The translations under genes and the position numbers were made by a program. A stretch of DNA of 64,000 nt from Orobanche coerulescens (lineage: Eukaryota > Streptophyta > Magnoliopsida > Lamiales > Orobanchaceae), in the NCBI GenBank assembly GCA_033398695.1, contig CM065806.1:46029001-46093000 (forward strand), in the 5' to 3' direction. Shown piece by piece: positions 24,901 to 34,972 of this stretch. Below the pieces are notes generated by a model, which did no database searches, was not told the origin of the DNA, and was given only the letters and a program-made list of their open reading frames with translations. Numbering within the stretch: position 1 is the stretch's first letter; each line of letters begins with the position of its first letter.

Positions 24901-25002
24901 GCTATATACCAGGATCGAGGCAATGATTCCCTTCAGAACTGGTGGCGTGGTACCGAGAATGATCCAGGGAAAAAGCCATGGAGGCATGCGAACTATAGAT
25001 AG
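21908..25002 (+). pseudogene. Copia env-like extra ORF, broken
   Basis: Opens at ATG 21908 with about 310 codons of globular sequence: an NIIDGRIFSKSVVIERIL start, and an HLVEEFYLNATVRFLSLAQG block reminiscent of the plant transposon-protein fold seen in other extra ORFs. A basic region (SSKKRKRSHSKK) follows, a frameshift at about 22845-22900, and Pro/Ser/Thr-rich sequence to 23208. Several stops fall in 23209-23440, then an open 519-codon frame (23443-25002) has an acidic Pro-rich stretch, a coiled-coil-like region (about 24050-24500) and a basic C-terminus. The position matches the env-like ORF of Sireviruses. I see no convincing signal peptide, so a membrane role is unproven. Confidence 0.7.
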
Positions 25003-25493
25003 GAGCTGAAATCCGTGTATATTATTTTTGTTTTGTAATTTCTCTACGAAACAGCAAACCATGTACTCAATTCATTTTGAATATCAATAAAAGTGTTTGT
25101 TTGTCTTGAAAGATTACAACTCGTAATCTACTGTGTTGATGTATGATTACTTAATGTATTTGATAACTATCTCAAGTTTACAAACTTGATTGAAAATAAA
25201 GCTGTACGAACTAGTCTACGAACAGTTCATGATTTCAGTTGTAAGCTTAGAATACATTGTAAGATTGTGCCTGCGCGCCAATCATAAGCTTAAGTTGTAA
25301 AAATCCTTAACTATATCGAACTCGCCTGCGAGCAGTTCATCATTTAGACTAAGACAGACCTTTTGACGAAAGACCAAGAAATCTGCCAGAAGACATCAAA
25401 GAAGATCACTTCATGAAGAAGGTTTTGGAATCATCAAGAAGACTTGAAAAGTTAAGAAAGTAAGTCTTGGCAAATTGTCAAAAAGGGGGAAAT
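25003..25493 (+). other. Copia 3' untranslated region and polypurine tract
   Basis: No gene. AATAAAAG near 25085 is a possible poly(A) signal. The tract AAAAAGGGGGAAAT ends at the LTR and primes plus-strand synthesis. Confidence 0.75.
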
Positions 25494-26672
25494 TGTTGGG
25501 AAAACAAGAACCCTGTATCGAAATAGCCGGGATATCCAATCCCTGTATCGAATGGTATTTGATAAAGAGGTTTTGACATATATGCCAATCCGCATACAAT
25601 AAAGGAAACTGTATCGAAGTATTGAGGCATTATCCTGTATCGAAGACCTGCCTCGAATTCGCATATAGTGAAGCCCTTCAGTACAGCAAGAAGTCTTATA
25701 AAAGACCAAGTATGGAAACTGTCTCGAATCACCAAAACAACTATCTTCCATACAGCTCTCAACAGGACAAAGAAGGAATCTTCAGAAGTCAAGTCCCGTT
25801 GAAATAAAGAAGTATTTAAATACTCAAGGATAAAGTATTTAAATACTGTCAGTCAACAGATCTTCAAAACCCGCTAAATCCGGATCGTGTTATAATCCCG
25901 TTGGAGCGGAATCTCACTCAATGGATACATCTCAACGGATATATATTTTAGAGACTATATATATCTCATCTTGGTATTTAAGATCAGATACCTAACACCC
26001 AATCTATCGAAATTATCAAGCTATAAAGAGTTATCATCAGAGCAAAACATATCTCTAAAGCTTACTGCAATTAAGATCAAAAGAGATATACAATGCTCAT
26101 CATCCTGAACAACACTTCATCAGCTGAAAGCTCTTAAAGTCAAAGTTGTTGTTCACCATCTGTTCTATACTTTGAACAAACCCTGATCAGCCCTGTGTGG
26201 ACTGAGTAATCTGTGCTTCTCCGGAACTGTGTGTGAAGGATTTGCATTGAAGAACACGAAGCTTCAGAACTGTGTGTGAAGAAGCAAGTCAAAGCATTAG
26301 CTCAAAACCAATCTGTGTGAACGGTTGAAGCTAAGATCTTTATATCAATCTGTGTGAACGATATATTGATTGTGTGTTGTTATAATTACGTAGTTGTGTA
26401 CGTAGTAATTATAATAAACCTTTTACTCCTGTGTGGAGGACCAGTGGACGTAGAGGGGTTTACCTCGAACCACTTTAATTACTGTGTCATTTACCTTCAG
26501 TTTTACTGTTTTAATTACTGTGATAAATTAAGTATACACTATACATTTAGTTGCTGTATCCACAGCAACCTACTGTATCTAAGACTTCCGCTACGCACTC
26601 AGATTTAAAATCCGTACAGTTTGTTGTTTAAACTATTTCCCAAACTGTATCCAGTATACTTAGTGGCCAACA
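25494..26672 (+). repeat. Copia 3' LTR
   Basis: Same length as the 5' LTR (1179 bp) and collinear with it. Several differences are C/T or G/A changes. Followed by the GCCCC duplication. Confidence 0.93.
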
Positions 26673-26677
26673 GCCCC

Positions 26678-27500
26678 GCACTTTGTTCGGTACCCCAAGG
26701 ATCACCCGACCAGAGCGGCCTTGGATGTGGTAGCCACCGACGGACGCTTTCTGAACCGTTAGTTTTAATAGGTGATTCATCTCCAACGGCGAGGGAAGGC
26801 GGTACAGTCGGTGACCGCCGAACAAAGTGAGGGCGCAGACTATCTGGAGCCAGGCGTTCGGCGTTAGCTGAAGTGGCGCCACATTCCATGCGACCAGCAA
26901 ATTGGAGATGGCAAACGACAGTGGGAACCGCAGCCCGGCCTCCATTATCGCCTCATTCACAGCGACCATGCCCTCCGGAGGTTGGTCGGCTCGCTCGTTC
27001 TCGGCGGGCGCGAAAAGGTCCACATCAGAAGGGACATGGTACCTCGCCCTCCAGATGGCCAAGTCCTTCCTGGTCGCCGAGCTCCTGATCTGACCAAGGG
27101 ACCACGGGGGACGCTGCGCGGCCCGGAACAGCGACCACTTCGCGGATTGATAGGGATGGGCGATCGAGTACTCCCGATAGTCGAACTTGGGACACGGACC
27201 GTCCAATCTCTCCATAATTTCTGCGAAAGATGAATAGGCTTGGCCGAAGGCGCTATGTTGCTCCCAATACGCCCCCACCGCCAACTCCTTCTCCACCAGC
27301 AAGCGTTTTTGCTCAGCCGCCGCCTCCCTGGCAGCATCGACCTCGTTGAGCAGTTCCTCGACTTCCGCGGGATTAATACCGGCGCGGATAGCCTCGGAAG
27401 CTGTCTCCATATGGAATTTCGCGGAGGATCCTTCCCGGGCAGTCGAAGTCCCGGCGGCGGAGGTGGTGCCCGTTTCAGACGTTGTAGGTACTCCAGACAT
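26678..27500 (-). CDS. G1 antisense gene, 5' exon (Transposase_28-like domain)
   Basis: Starts at ATG 27500 (an upstream in-frame TTG is not needed). The N-terminus is Ser/Thr/Ala-rich, then comes a short helical region (AEVEELLNEVDAAREAAAEQK region; quoted part VDAAREAAAEQKRLLVEKEL). A globular domain follows, with RYHVPSDVDLFAPAENERAD, GLRFPLSFAISNLLVAWNVA and LTPNAWLQIVCALTLFGGHR. These match the pattern of the Pfam putative gypsy-type transposon domain. The reading frame is open throughout and continues at 14310. It is transcribed opposite to gag, from a TATA box near 27650. Domain assignment is from memory of the family pattern. Confidence 0.75.
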
Positions 27501-27648
27501 TCTCAAAAAGAAAAGGGAAAAAGAGAATTGTTTCTTACTGAAGGATCGAGTCGATCGACGATCGGCAGATAAAGGCTTCAGAAATTTTTTTGGCTATCTT
27601 CCTCTCCGATGAAATTGCGTAAGGGGGATTACACTGTAACCCAGACCC

Positions 27649-27656
27649 TTTTTATA
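27649..27656 (-). promoter_or_regulatory. Candidate TATA box of the G1 antisense gene
   Basis: Minus strand reads CTATAAAAAGG, about 150 nt upstream of the antisense ATG. It lies inside G1 internal DNA, not in the LTR, so it would be an independent promoter reading against the LTR promoter. Confidence 0.55.
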
Positions 27657-28024
27657 GGAGAAGGCGGGGGCTTCCGTGCAAATAAGGAGAATCTCGAGGG
27701 GTGAAGTGCAACCGTCGGGTAAAGTCGCAATCAATGCCTCCCTTGAAACCCACGTACGCGTCGTTTCAAGGACACGTCAGACGAGGAGTCTTAACTAACC
27801 GTCGGACTCCCCCAATCGCATCGCGACACATACCCCCGCGGGCTTTCGAGCCCGCTGTCATCTCCCGCACATTTCAGCGACCGACCAGGTCGTCTAAATT
27901 CAAAACCAATCCGCTCAAAGACGATCGTCTGAACTCATAAAAAGTCGCTCGTCTAAATCCAAGCGATCGCCAGTGGAGCCACCTCACCCCACGTCTTCGA
28001 CATGAGAGCAAACTGGGGGGCAAT
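27657..28024 (+). other. G1 3' internal region and polypurine tract
   Basis: No gene. It carries GACGATCGTC (about 27919) and GCGATCGC (27963-27970). The purine-rich AACTGGGGGGCAA ends next to the LTR and is the likely plus-strand primer. Confidence 0.65.
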
Positions 28025-29039
28025 TGTTGTGCAGCGATTAATACGCCTGGACGGCGATCGGCATACGGCCGAGCGACCGAGTTCACGATCAAATAAGCTA
28101 CGACAAACATGCCAATCGAAGGTAACAGTCCATCTTCGAATATCTAGCGATCGACATCCCGGAGCGATCGTTTCTTGGTACCTAGCGACCGACTCTGGTG
28201 CCCGACCAAGGACAACCGTCCTATGCCACGTATAAGGCCATCGTCCGTCAAGTTTACAAAGACTGGATCACGGAGCAAGGACCCATGTGCAAATCCGCGA
28301 ATGGCGCCACAGAATATGGATCGTTGACTCCAGCCCATCAGCAGCTGTCAAGTGACAAGGACGGCCTCGCCTACCAACAGACCCGCCGAAAGGTCCTAGG
28401 TGGGGCCTCCCAAGACAGCGACATAGACGCGTGTTGGCCTCTCATTGGTTCGCGCATCCGACTGCCAGTAGCTGCTGCGGACTTTAAGGAGACCAACCCA
28501 TGTGCTAAAGACGATCGCCCGCTTATTATAATACAGCAGAGGCGATCGCCCAGCGACCCCCAGTCCTATAAATAGAGAGCCTCCAACACTTGGAAAGCTC
28601 TCGGCTTTCTCTTGAATCTATCTAGGATTTCTCTCTCAGAACCTCTTAACCAAAAGACGGTCGGCAGAAACGAGAACTCCCTACAGTTCAGATTTGAAGA
28701 GACTCACAAGTTCAGAAGTTCACACATTCAGCAAAAGGAACTTAGCACTCCATCGTTGTTACAAGAACTCACAGAGCATCATCTCTGGTTCTTCCGGCAA
28801 TCTTCAGCACTTAAGAGCTAAGATAACTAGGGTCTTTACACTCATTGTAATTGTACTCTAACATTAATATTTGTACTCCTAAGTATTCGTATTAATAATA
28901 TATCGCGAGAGCATCCAAGCCCGGGACTAACAACCCCGGCATATCTTGTGTTATTTACTTCCCCACGGACATGCTCTCGCATTTTGTTTGTTACTCGACC
29001 ATTCCAGCATATCATCTCTGGATAATATTTTGGGTAACA
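28025..29039 (+). repeat. G1 3' LTR
   Basis: Begins TGTTGTGCAGCG and ends GGTAACA (1015 bp). TATA box TATAAATA lies at about 28567. Upstream of it are CGATCG-centred motifs at about 28053, 28146, 28164, 28511 and a perfect GCGATCGC at 28542-28549. Downstream flank is G0 RNase H. Confidence 0.88.
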
Positions 29040-29429
29040 ATAGAGTTATCTATGAGTCTCACTCACTTCCACTATCACCGTCACATCATCTTCGTTATGT
29101 GGGGGAAATTCTAAAAGAAAATCTGCAATAACTTGACCCTTTATAACACTACGAGGCCTATAAATCACATCAAATTATTCGAGCTCCACAGCCCACTTCA
29201 GCATTCGACCCGATGTCTCATGCTTATGAAGAACTTATCTCAAAGGATATGCTGTCCTTACTTCAATGGAATGAGACTGAAAGTAAGGTCTTAATTTTCA
29301 AGAAGCCAAGATCAAAGAGTAAACCAATTTTCCATATTTGTATACCGAGTCTCCTACTAACATAGTAAATTGGAAATTGGGTATCACCCTCTTCATACAC
29401 AAGTACGACACTCACAGAGTAGTCTAAGG
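29040..29429 (-). pseudogene. pol: G0 RNase H fragment
   Basis: Minus-strand translation shows the end of RNase H and the connection after it: an FPIYYVS motif near the right edge, then GRMLKWAVELE and IKGQVIADFLL toward the left. This is the usual Tat-lineage order. Stops and frame changes are present. The left end is cut by the G1 LTR, the right end by the TR-GAG element. Its continuation into RT is at 37385. Confidence 0.8.
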
Positions 29430-31853
29430 TGTAATACCCGAGATTTTATTCCAGCTGCCCTGAATTATTTGTCATTTGGTGCCGGTTATTTTGTTTCTTT
29501 ATGATTATGTGGGATACGTTTTTCTATTATACACGGTATGATGTGCTCTATTGTAATGTTCGTCGAGTGGGACTTGTGTCGCGTGCGTTTCTTTGATTAA
29601 ATGCGTGCTTGTGGTATGTTATGTTCCGTAAATTGCTCGTTATTGTTTTGAATCTTAGCCGGTGCGTTAGTGCGGCCGAGACGTTGTCGAACGCCTAACC
29701 GGTTATCGGAACGATCGAGTTTCGACCGTAAGGCCTGGCCGATTTACGGCCACAATGCAGGGCCGGTTACGGACGCAACACATGACCGGTTACAGCCGCA
29801 ATGCCTTGCCTGGCCGTAATATGCCCGAGTGTTTTGGGCAGTGGCCTGGGAGGTGCCGATTACGCCCGTAAGATGATGCCGATTATGGCCGTAAGGGCTG
29901 AGTTACGACAGTAAGGTACTATCGGTTACGACCGTAACATGATCGGGCTTATATAGGCCTAGCGACGGGCAGACCTTATTTCACTCCCTTTTTCCCTTCT
30001 TGTGGCCGCTGACGGGCGGGAGGTTCGGGAAGCAGAGTTCTTGGTCGATTCCACTCAATTCCAAGATGTTTTGGAAGGCTCTTGTCGATTATATCATCAT
30101 ATAATCCTTGTTTTTCGTCGGATCGAGGTAAATTCTTGAAATCTCCTAGGGTTGACTTTCGGGATTTCCTTCTTGATTTTCGTTGTTCGTACAATTTTGA
30201 TGAATCGGTTGATGTTATTGAGTATTATTAATCGTGTTTTATGGGTTGTATATCCATATTTTAAGTTTGTTTAACTCGATTGGCTATTCGAGTATTCTTG
30301 GAAGTTATTGAACATCTAATATTCGATTAAATGTCCCAATGAGTTTTCCTTCGATAGTTTGGTTGGATTTCCGTTGTTTTTGGTCTTGATTCTCGTTGTA
30401 ATCGTATCTTCGCTGTTTTTGCCAGAGGATTGTAGGTGTTCGAGGTTTCTCGGTTGACCCGTGTTCGTCGGAGTGTTCGGTATCGGTTCTCGATGCAAGT
30501 ATCTTGCTATACTATTTGTGTCTTGTTAATAGAGACTTCATGTTAGGTTTGTGATGATTTGGTTTAGCTTCGTGAATATGCTTCGTGTGATTTGATTATT
30601 GTGAATGATTGATGGTAATGATGATATCCTCACTTGGTTAGTCGTGTTGGTTGTGTTAATCATATGGTTTATGTCGTGCGTGATTGGTCATGGTTGAGTT
30701 ATCGTGATGATTATGATATTTGTGTCGGTTTGATTACATACTTGAATATGTATTACGGTGTATTTTTGAATGGTTTGACATATTGGTAATAATGTGTGTT
30801 GTTTGTGGTGATGTGTTGAGTTGATCAATATGAGTTGTGTCATGATGATGTGTGTGTTCCGGGTAGGGGCTGACGAGGCCTCTGGAGTTCGGTACATGAT
30901 GTGTACGAACGATGTGTGTGTTTCGGGAAGGGTCTGACGAGGCCTCTTGATTTCGGTACATGATGTGTACGAACAATGTGTGTGGTCCGGGTAGGGTTCG
31001 TTGAGGCCTCTGGAGTTTGGTACATGATGTGTACGAACAATGCGTGTGTTCCGGGTAGGGTCCGTCGAGGCCTCTGGAGTTCGGTACATGATGTGTACGA
31101 ACAGTGATCGTGTACCAGTGATTGATTGGATAACGTTTTAAAGTTGGGTCACAGACCCATGATGATATCTTAACTAATGTGTTTTGAAACGAGAATCAGG
31201 CTGTGGCCCTAACGTTTTCGGAAAGGTTTTGTTAATTGGGACTCGAGGTCCAAAAGAATTCCTACTTTAAAAATCCCCGAGATGACGAGTTCTTTTCAAA
31301 TACTTCTTTGCTTGAGTTCGAAATTCTAAAACTTCTCGGGAACATTTTGATAGTTGATTTCCGTATCAAATTCGTGGTTGCTATTTACTTGTTGCATTTT
31401 GTATCGTATTATACTTGCACGAGCAAAATAGTGGAATTTTGCTAACCCCCGAGTAATCGGGGGGTGGATGTCTGTTTTGTGTCCAGGTGCTTGCAGGTTC
31501 GGAGAGCAGTCACAGGATCGGCACAGGAAGTGACGGGCTACGATACCAATCTAGAGTTGGGAGTTAAGTCGAGTTGTGTTGTATCGTCAGAGTCGTAATC
31601 CACATTCCACTATTTTGTATCTTTATCCCTGCGTGGGTATTCATTGTAAAGAGTTGTATTTTTCTATTTACGTCAGTCGTACGACCTCACCGGTCCGTGT
31701 AGTTGTTTATAATTGACCTTAACGGTCCGCATCATTGTATTATTTGCCCCGTCCGGGCAAATACTTGGTCGTTTTGTGATGTTTAGCCTGATAGATCCTC
31801 GTGGGAAGGATCTACGGCGTGTAATATTCCCATACGGTTTTGGGGGTGTTACA
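29430..31853 (+). repeat. TR-GAG 5' LTR
   Basis: U3 carries a cluster of TTACGGCCGTAA-like palindromes (about 29700-29930, partly decayed), then TATA (TTATATAGG, 29949). Four tandem units of about 60 bp with a GACGAGGCCTCTGGAGTTCGG core lie at 30849-31106. Paired segments TGGGTC-ACA-GACCCA (31145-31159), CCCGAG...CTCGGG (31276 and 31335) and CCCCCGAGTAATCGGGGG (31446) follow. Confidence 0.88.
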
Positions 31854-33616
31854 TTTATGGTATCGGAGCTTTGGGTTGCAGAAACCTAGGCTGTCGGGTC
31901 AAGTCGAGTCGTCATTTGTCGAGTAGTGTGACGTCGTGTCATTCGAGTTGTCGAGTGACAAATTGAGTTGTGCGTAGTCACAACGTGTCGGTTATGTTGT
32001 CGGATGAGATTAGTATCGTGGGCAACCGTCATCTCCATGCGGCCTGTGGATGTAAGTCTCCTCTTTTATGAGAGGTATCTGTGTTTCATGATTTCATCTA
32101 TGTGAGTTAATTGTGGTACATAATTTTATTTGCATGGTGTTGTGTAATGGAGTTTGTATTCGATACTTGTGACACACTTTATGTGTATAAAACTGGACGT
32201 ATTGATGTTTTGACTTTGAAACACCGTGTGGGGTGGTATGATGTGAAAGTTGTGAACCTTGATGGGTTTCGAAAAAGGTATCGACGGTAGATTTTGTGAG
32301 AAACTCAGATGGATGGTTTTGTTGTATGTTTAAACTTGATGCCCACGGGGTGTATTTGATTGAATTGATGATCCTGTGTGCTGTTTAGGCATGTGATTTT
32401 AAGTTCTATTATTTCTGGATTGTTGTAAATATGCCGCTGCCGGTAGGTTTGAGAATGTTTTTCTAAAGGACTTTAAGGGTTTGAGCATTTTTGTGGAAAT
32501 TAATTTTTGAAAATATTTTGATGGTGCGGTTAAACAACGGTTTGTATGGATTTTGAAATCGGTTGAATTTTGACAAGTTGGTCATGTATTTTCAAATGAC
32601 ACCATCAAACGGTATTTGGAAAATGTGTTTTAAAATACTCCGGACATTGCAAAATATTACCATCATTTTTGGTTATGATCGAAAGGATTTTGGAACATTT
32701 CTGTTTTGCAAAACGACTTTGGTTTTCGGAATTTAAAACGTTATGTGTTTGTGTGTTGGGACTAAGTCGTTGCGACAAGTTTGTTATGTTGTTATGCTCG
32801 TCGGAGAATGTTGCAGTGTTTCTAAATGTCGGAATACATCATTAGGAGTCGATCCTTAACCTTCGGAGCCGTGTCGGGGCTGCTGGGACAATTCTGCTGT
32901 CCTGCAGCTAGTGATTACGGCCGTAAACTGTATGTTATCACGGCCGTAAGTTCGTGACTGTCACAGCAGTAATTTTGTTGTTACAGTGGTATCAGTGCTC
33001 TTTATCGATCTTTTGATTCCTATTGATATATTCGTATGGTCCGCCAGTGACGACTGTGAACTTTAACTAATGTATTGGTAATGTCGCACTTGGTTGGTTG
33101 TTCTGTATGTCTTTATGGTGGTGATGTTATATATTGATAAGGTCATTTTGATGACATTGGTTATCGAGTAGGCTTGATATTTCAAAAATGTTGTTTTACA
33201 AATGACTTCAAAACAAAACAGTTTTGATAATGGGTTCATGGTTTTGATTAAACGGCCGAGATATTAAAGTGTTTTCAAAAAATTTCATTTCAGCAAAATC
33301 TTTCAAACTCACGAATTTTAAAATATTATCATTTGAACAAATACCTCGTGAAAGTTTTATTTTTAAATAATGTTACAAGTGTTTGATCCCAATGATATGT
33401 ATGTGGTTTTGACCGTATTTGTTTTGATAAAGTTCGTACATCTGTTGATGTGACCGTGCGAGTTACTTTTGAATTTAAGTTCTATTATTACAGTGTTAGT
33501 TCGTGTATTCGAGTAATGACTTGGAGTTAATGTATTATCGTGCTGCTGTTTGTTGTCCTATGTTGATTTTGTGATGTTTTTTTTGCTGTATTATTCTGAA
33601 TGGTTGTCCGTTCAGT
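31854..33616 (+). other. TR-GAG primer-binding site and leader
   Basis: The site at 31858-31869 reads TGGTATCGGAGC, one base off the tRNA-iMet complement. The long leader has no supported ORF. It holds a block shared with elements A and X (AGTATCGTGGGC... then GATGTAAGTCTCC at about 32010-32062), and TTACGGCCGTAA at 32915-32926 with a second copy missing one base at about 32938. Confidence 0.75.
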
Positions 33617-34717
33617 ATACCGAGAGGTCGAGGCCGAGGACGTGGTCATAGTAGTGGTCGTAATCAGGAGCATGAGAGGGCGAGTCGCTCGTTGTCGAGC
33701 GTCAATCAGCTCAGTACAGATGGTCGAGATGACCAATCGCGTGATCAGGGGCAATCAGCCAGAGGTAATGTTGTCCATGGTACCGCCACCATCCTTCGTC
33801 AGGTGGTTGACTAGTTGGCGCATATGAATCAGACCGTACACCGGGAAGGGATCCCAGATGGGGATAACAGAGCTAGTAAGTGGCTGCGAGATGTGATGAG
33901 AATGCACCCGCCCCGTTTTGTAGGTTCTTCGGACTCGTTAGGCTGGGAGAACTGGCTCTTCCAGTTGGACAGAACATTCGATGCTGTAGCTTGTCCCGAT
34001 GAAAGAAGAGTACATATTGCTCAATACCTGCTCGACAAGGAAGCTGCAGACTGGTGGGAGGCCGTAGCGCCTAGTAAGTACAGCTACTTGGTATGAATTC
34101 AAGATTTCCATGGAGGCCGAGTATTTTCCGCCGCCTATTAAAGATCACATGATTGTCGAGTTTTTCTCGGCTACGCCCAGGCAATAGTCGATTACAACCG
34201 AGAACTGTGTTATGTTCGGGATCAGGTGCGAAGTGAGGCAGATAAAGTTCGTTATTTCGATATGCGTATGAAACCTCAGGTTCGGAAGTGTATGGCTCCT
34301 TTTATGTGTACAACGTTGAAGGACTATCAGGATCGAGCCTTAGCATTTGAAATGGCTATAATGTCTGCAGAGTTTGCATCTGCGGCAAGAAAACGGAAGA
34401 TTTCCGATGACGCATCGGGAAGTGAGGGAATTGGGATTCCTAAACCTCAACCATCGTATCAGTTTAGTATGAGACCTTCTCGGTCGACTGGAGAATCTAA
34501 AAGACCCAAGCCGGTGTCCTTGAGTTTAGGTAGTGCTCCAAGATGTTTCAACTGTAACGTACTGGGCCATGAACGTGAGCATTGTAGGAAACCGCCGATG
34601 ACTTGTTATAATTGTGGACGCGAGGGGCATCGAGTTCAGTACTGCGAGATTGTTTCTAAGATGGTAGGGAACCGGAGTTCCATTCCTACTTATGGAGGGC
34701 CCAATGATGTCCAGTGA
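33617..34717 (+). pseudogene. gag: TR-GAG gag (Tekay-like), degenerate
   Basis: The expected start in the PRGRGRGRG-type N-terminus is ATA at 33617, not ATG. In-frame TAG occurs at about 33811 and TGA at 34094, and a frame excursion lies between 34097 and 34225. Recognisable parts: basic Gly/Arg N-terminus, capsid block (MHPPRFVGSSDSLGWENWL and ...YLLDKEAADWWEAV), a Lys/Arg linker and two zinc knuckles in series (CFNCNVLGHEREHC and CYNCGREGHRVQYC, about 34545-34635). A stop at 34717 is followed by 3' UTR, not protease. Confidence 0.85.
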
Positions 34718-34972
34718 TAGTATTTTGTGCTCGTGTTAAAGATTGTTTCTCACGTGGAGATATGTTATGTGATGTTTTTATGTTTGAAGCTTGATGACTG
34801 ATATTTTGTTTTGAATAAGTTCCGTGTGGGTTGTTGAACCTACGGAGACGTGACAGTAGACCACGGGGTCATGGATTTGGTATTTTTATATATGTCGTTG
34901 TGTTTTATTTTGTATCAATGTGATGAACTTGTTTTAAGTTTCGGGACGAAACTTATTTTTAGAGGGGTAGAA
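34718..34972 (+). other. TR-GAG 3' UTR and polypurine tract
   Basis: Contains GTTGTTGAACCTACGGAGAC, a phrase also repeated in the A LTR, then GGGACGAAACTTATTTTTAG and the tract AGAGGGGTAGAA (34961-34972). The same 3' end occurs in elements A and X. Confidence 0.8.

Larger units (their letters stand above)
14311..26672 (+). mobile_element. Sirevirus-type Ty1/copia element with env-like ORF
   Basis: Complete 12.36-kb element with 5-bp duplication GCCCC (14306-14310 and 26673-26677), two 1179-bp LTRs, a tRNA-iMet primer-binding site, gag, protease-integrase, RT-RNase H, several internal GAGGGGGAA-type tracts and a further ORF region before the 3' LTR. The pol-then-extra-ORF order and repeated polypurine tracts are hallmarks of Sireviruses. 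I hand-counted about 30 LTR differences (about 2.5 percent), so it is not very young. It split the G1 antisense gene. Confidence 0.93.
1..29039 (+). mobile_element. G1: non-autonomous Ty3/gypsy element with gag and an antisense gene (5' end outside window)
   Basis: The first 83 bases match the last bases of the LTR at 28025-29039 almost exactly, so the window opens in the tail of the 5' LTR. Once the nested G2 and copia insertions are removed, the G1 interior is about 6.4 kb: leader, gag, 255-bp tandem repeats, a spacer, an antisense gene, a purine-rich tract and the 3' LTR. No protease, RT, RNase H or integrase remains. Gag resembles the Tat lineage, where extra ORFs, sometimes antisense, between pol and the 3' LTR are known. 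The right flank at 29040 is G0 RNase H. The left target-site duplication lies outside the window, so the insertion cannot be closed. Confidence 0.8.

Noticed and set aside
21908..25002. True retroviral-type envelope gene
   Set aside because: Position fits Sirevirus env-like ORFs, but I see no signal peptide, cleavage site or clear C-terminal membrane anchor; composition is Pro/Glu-rich with a coiled coil.
28198..28575. 125-aa ORF in the G1 3' LTR
   Set aside because: It lies in U3 just upstream of the TATA box, lacks a recognisable domain, and the 5' copy is outside the window for comparison.
30688..31106. Regular ~60-bp repeats considered as a CRISPR-like array, with antisense ORFs (also 36230-36678)
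   Set aside because: Plant LTR context, no distinct spacers (the whole unit repeats), and ORFs that simply follow the unit because its length is near a multiple of three.
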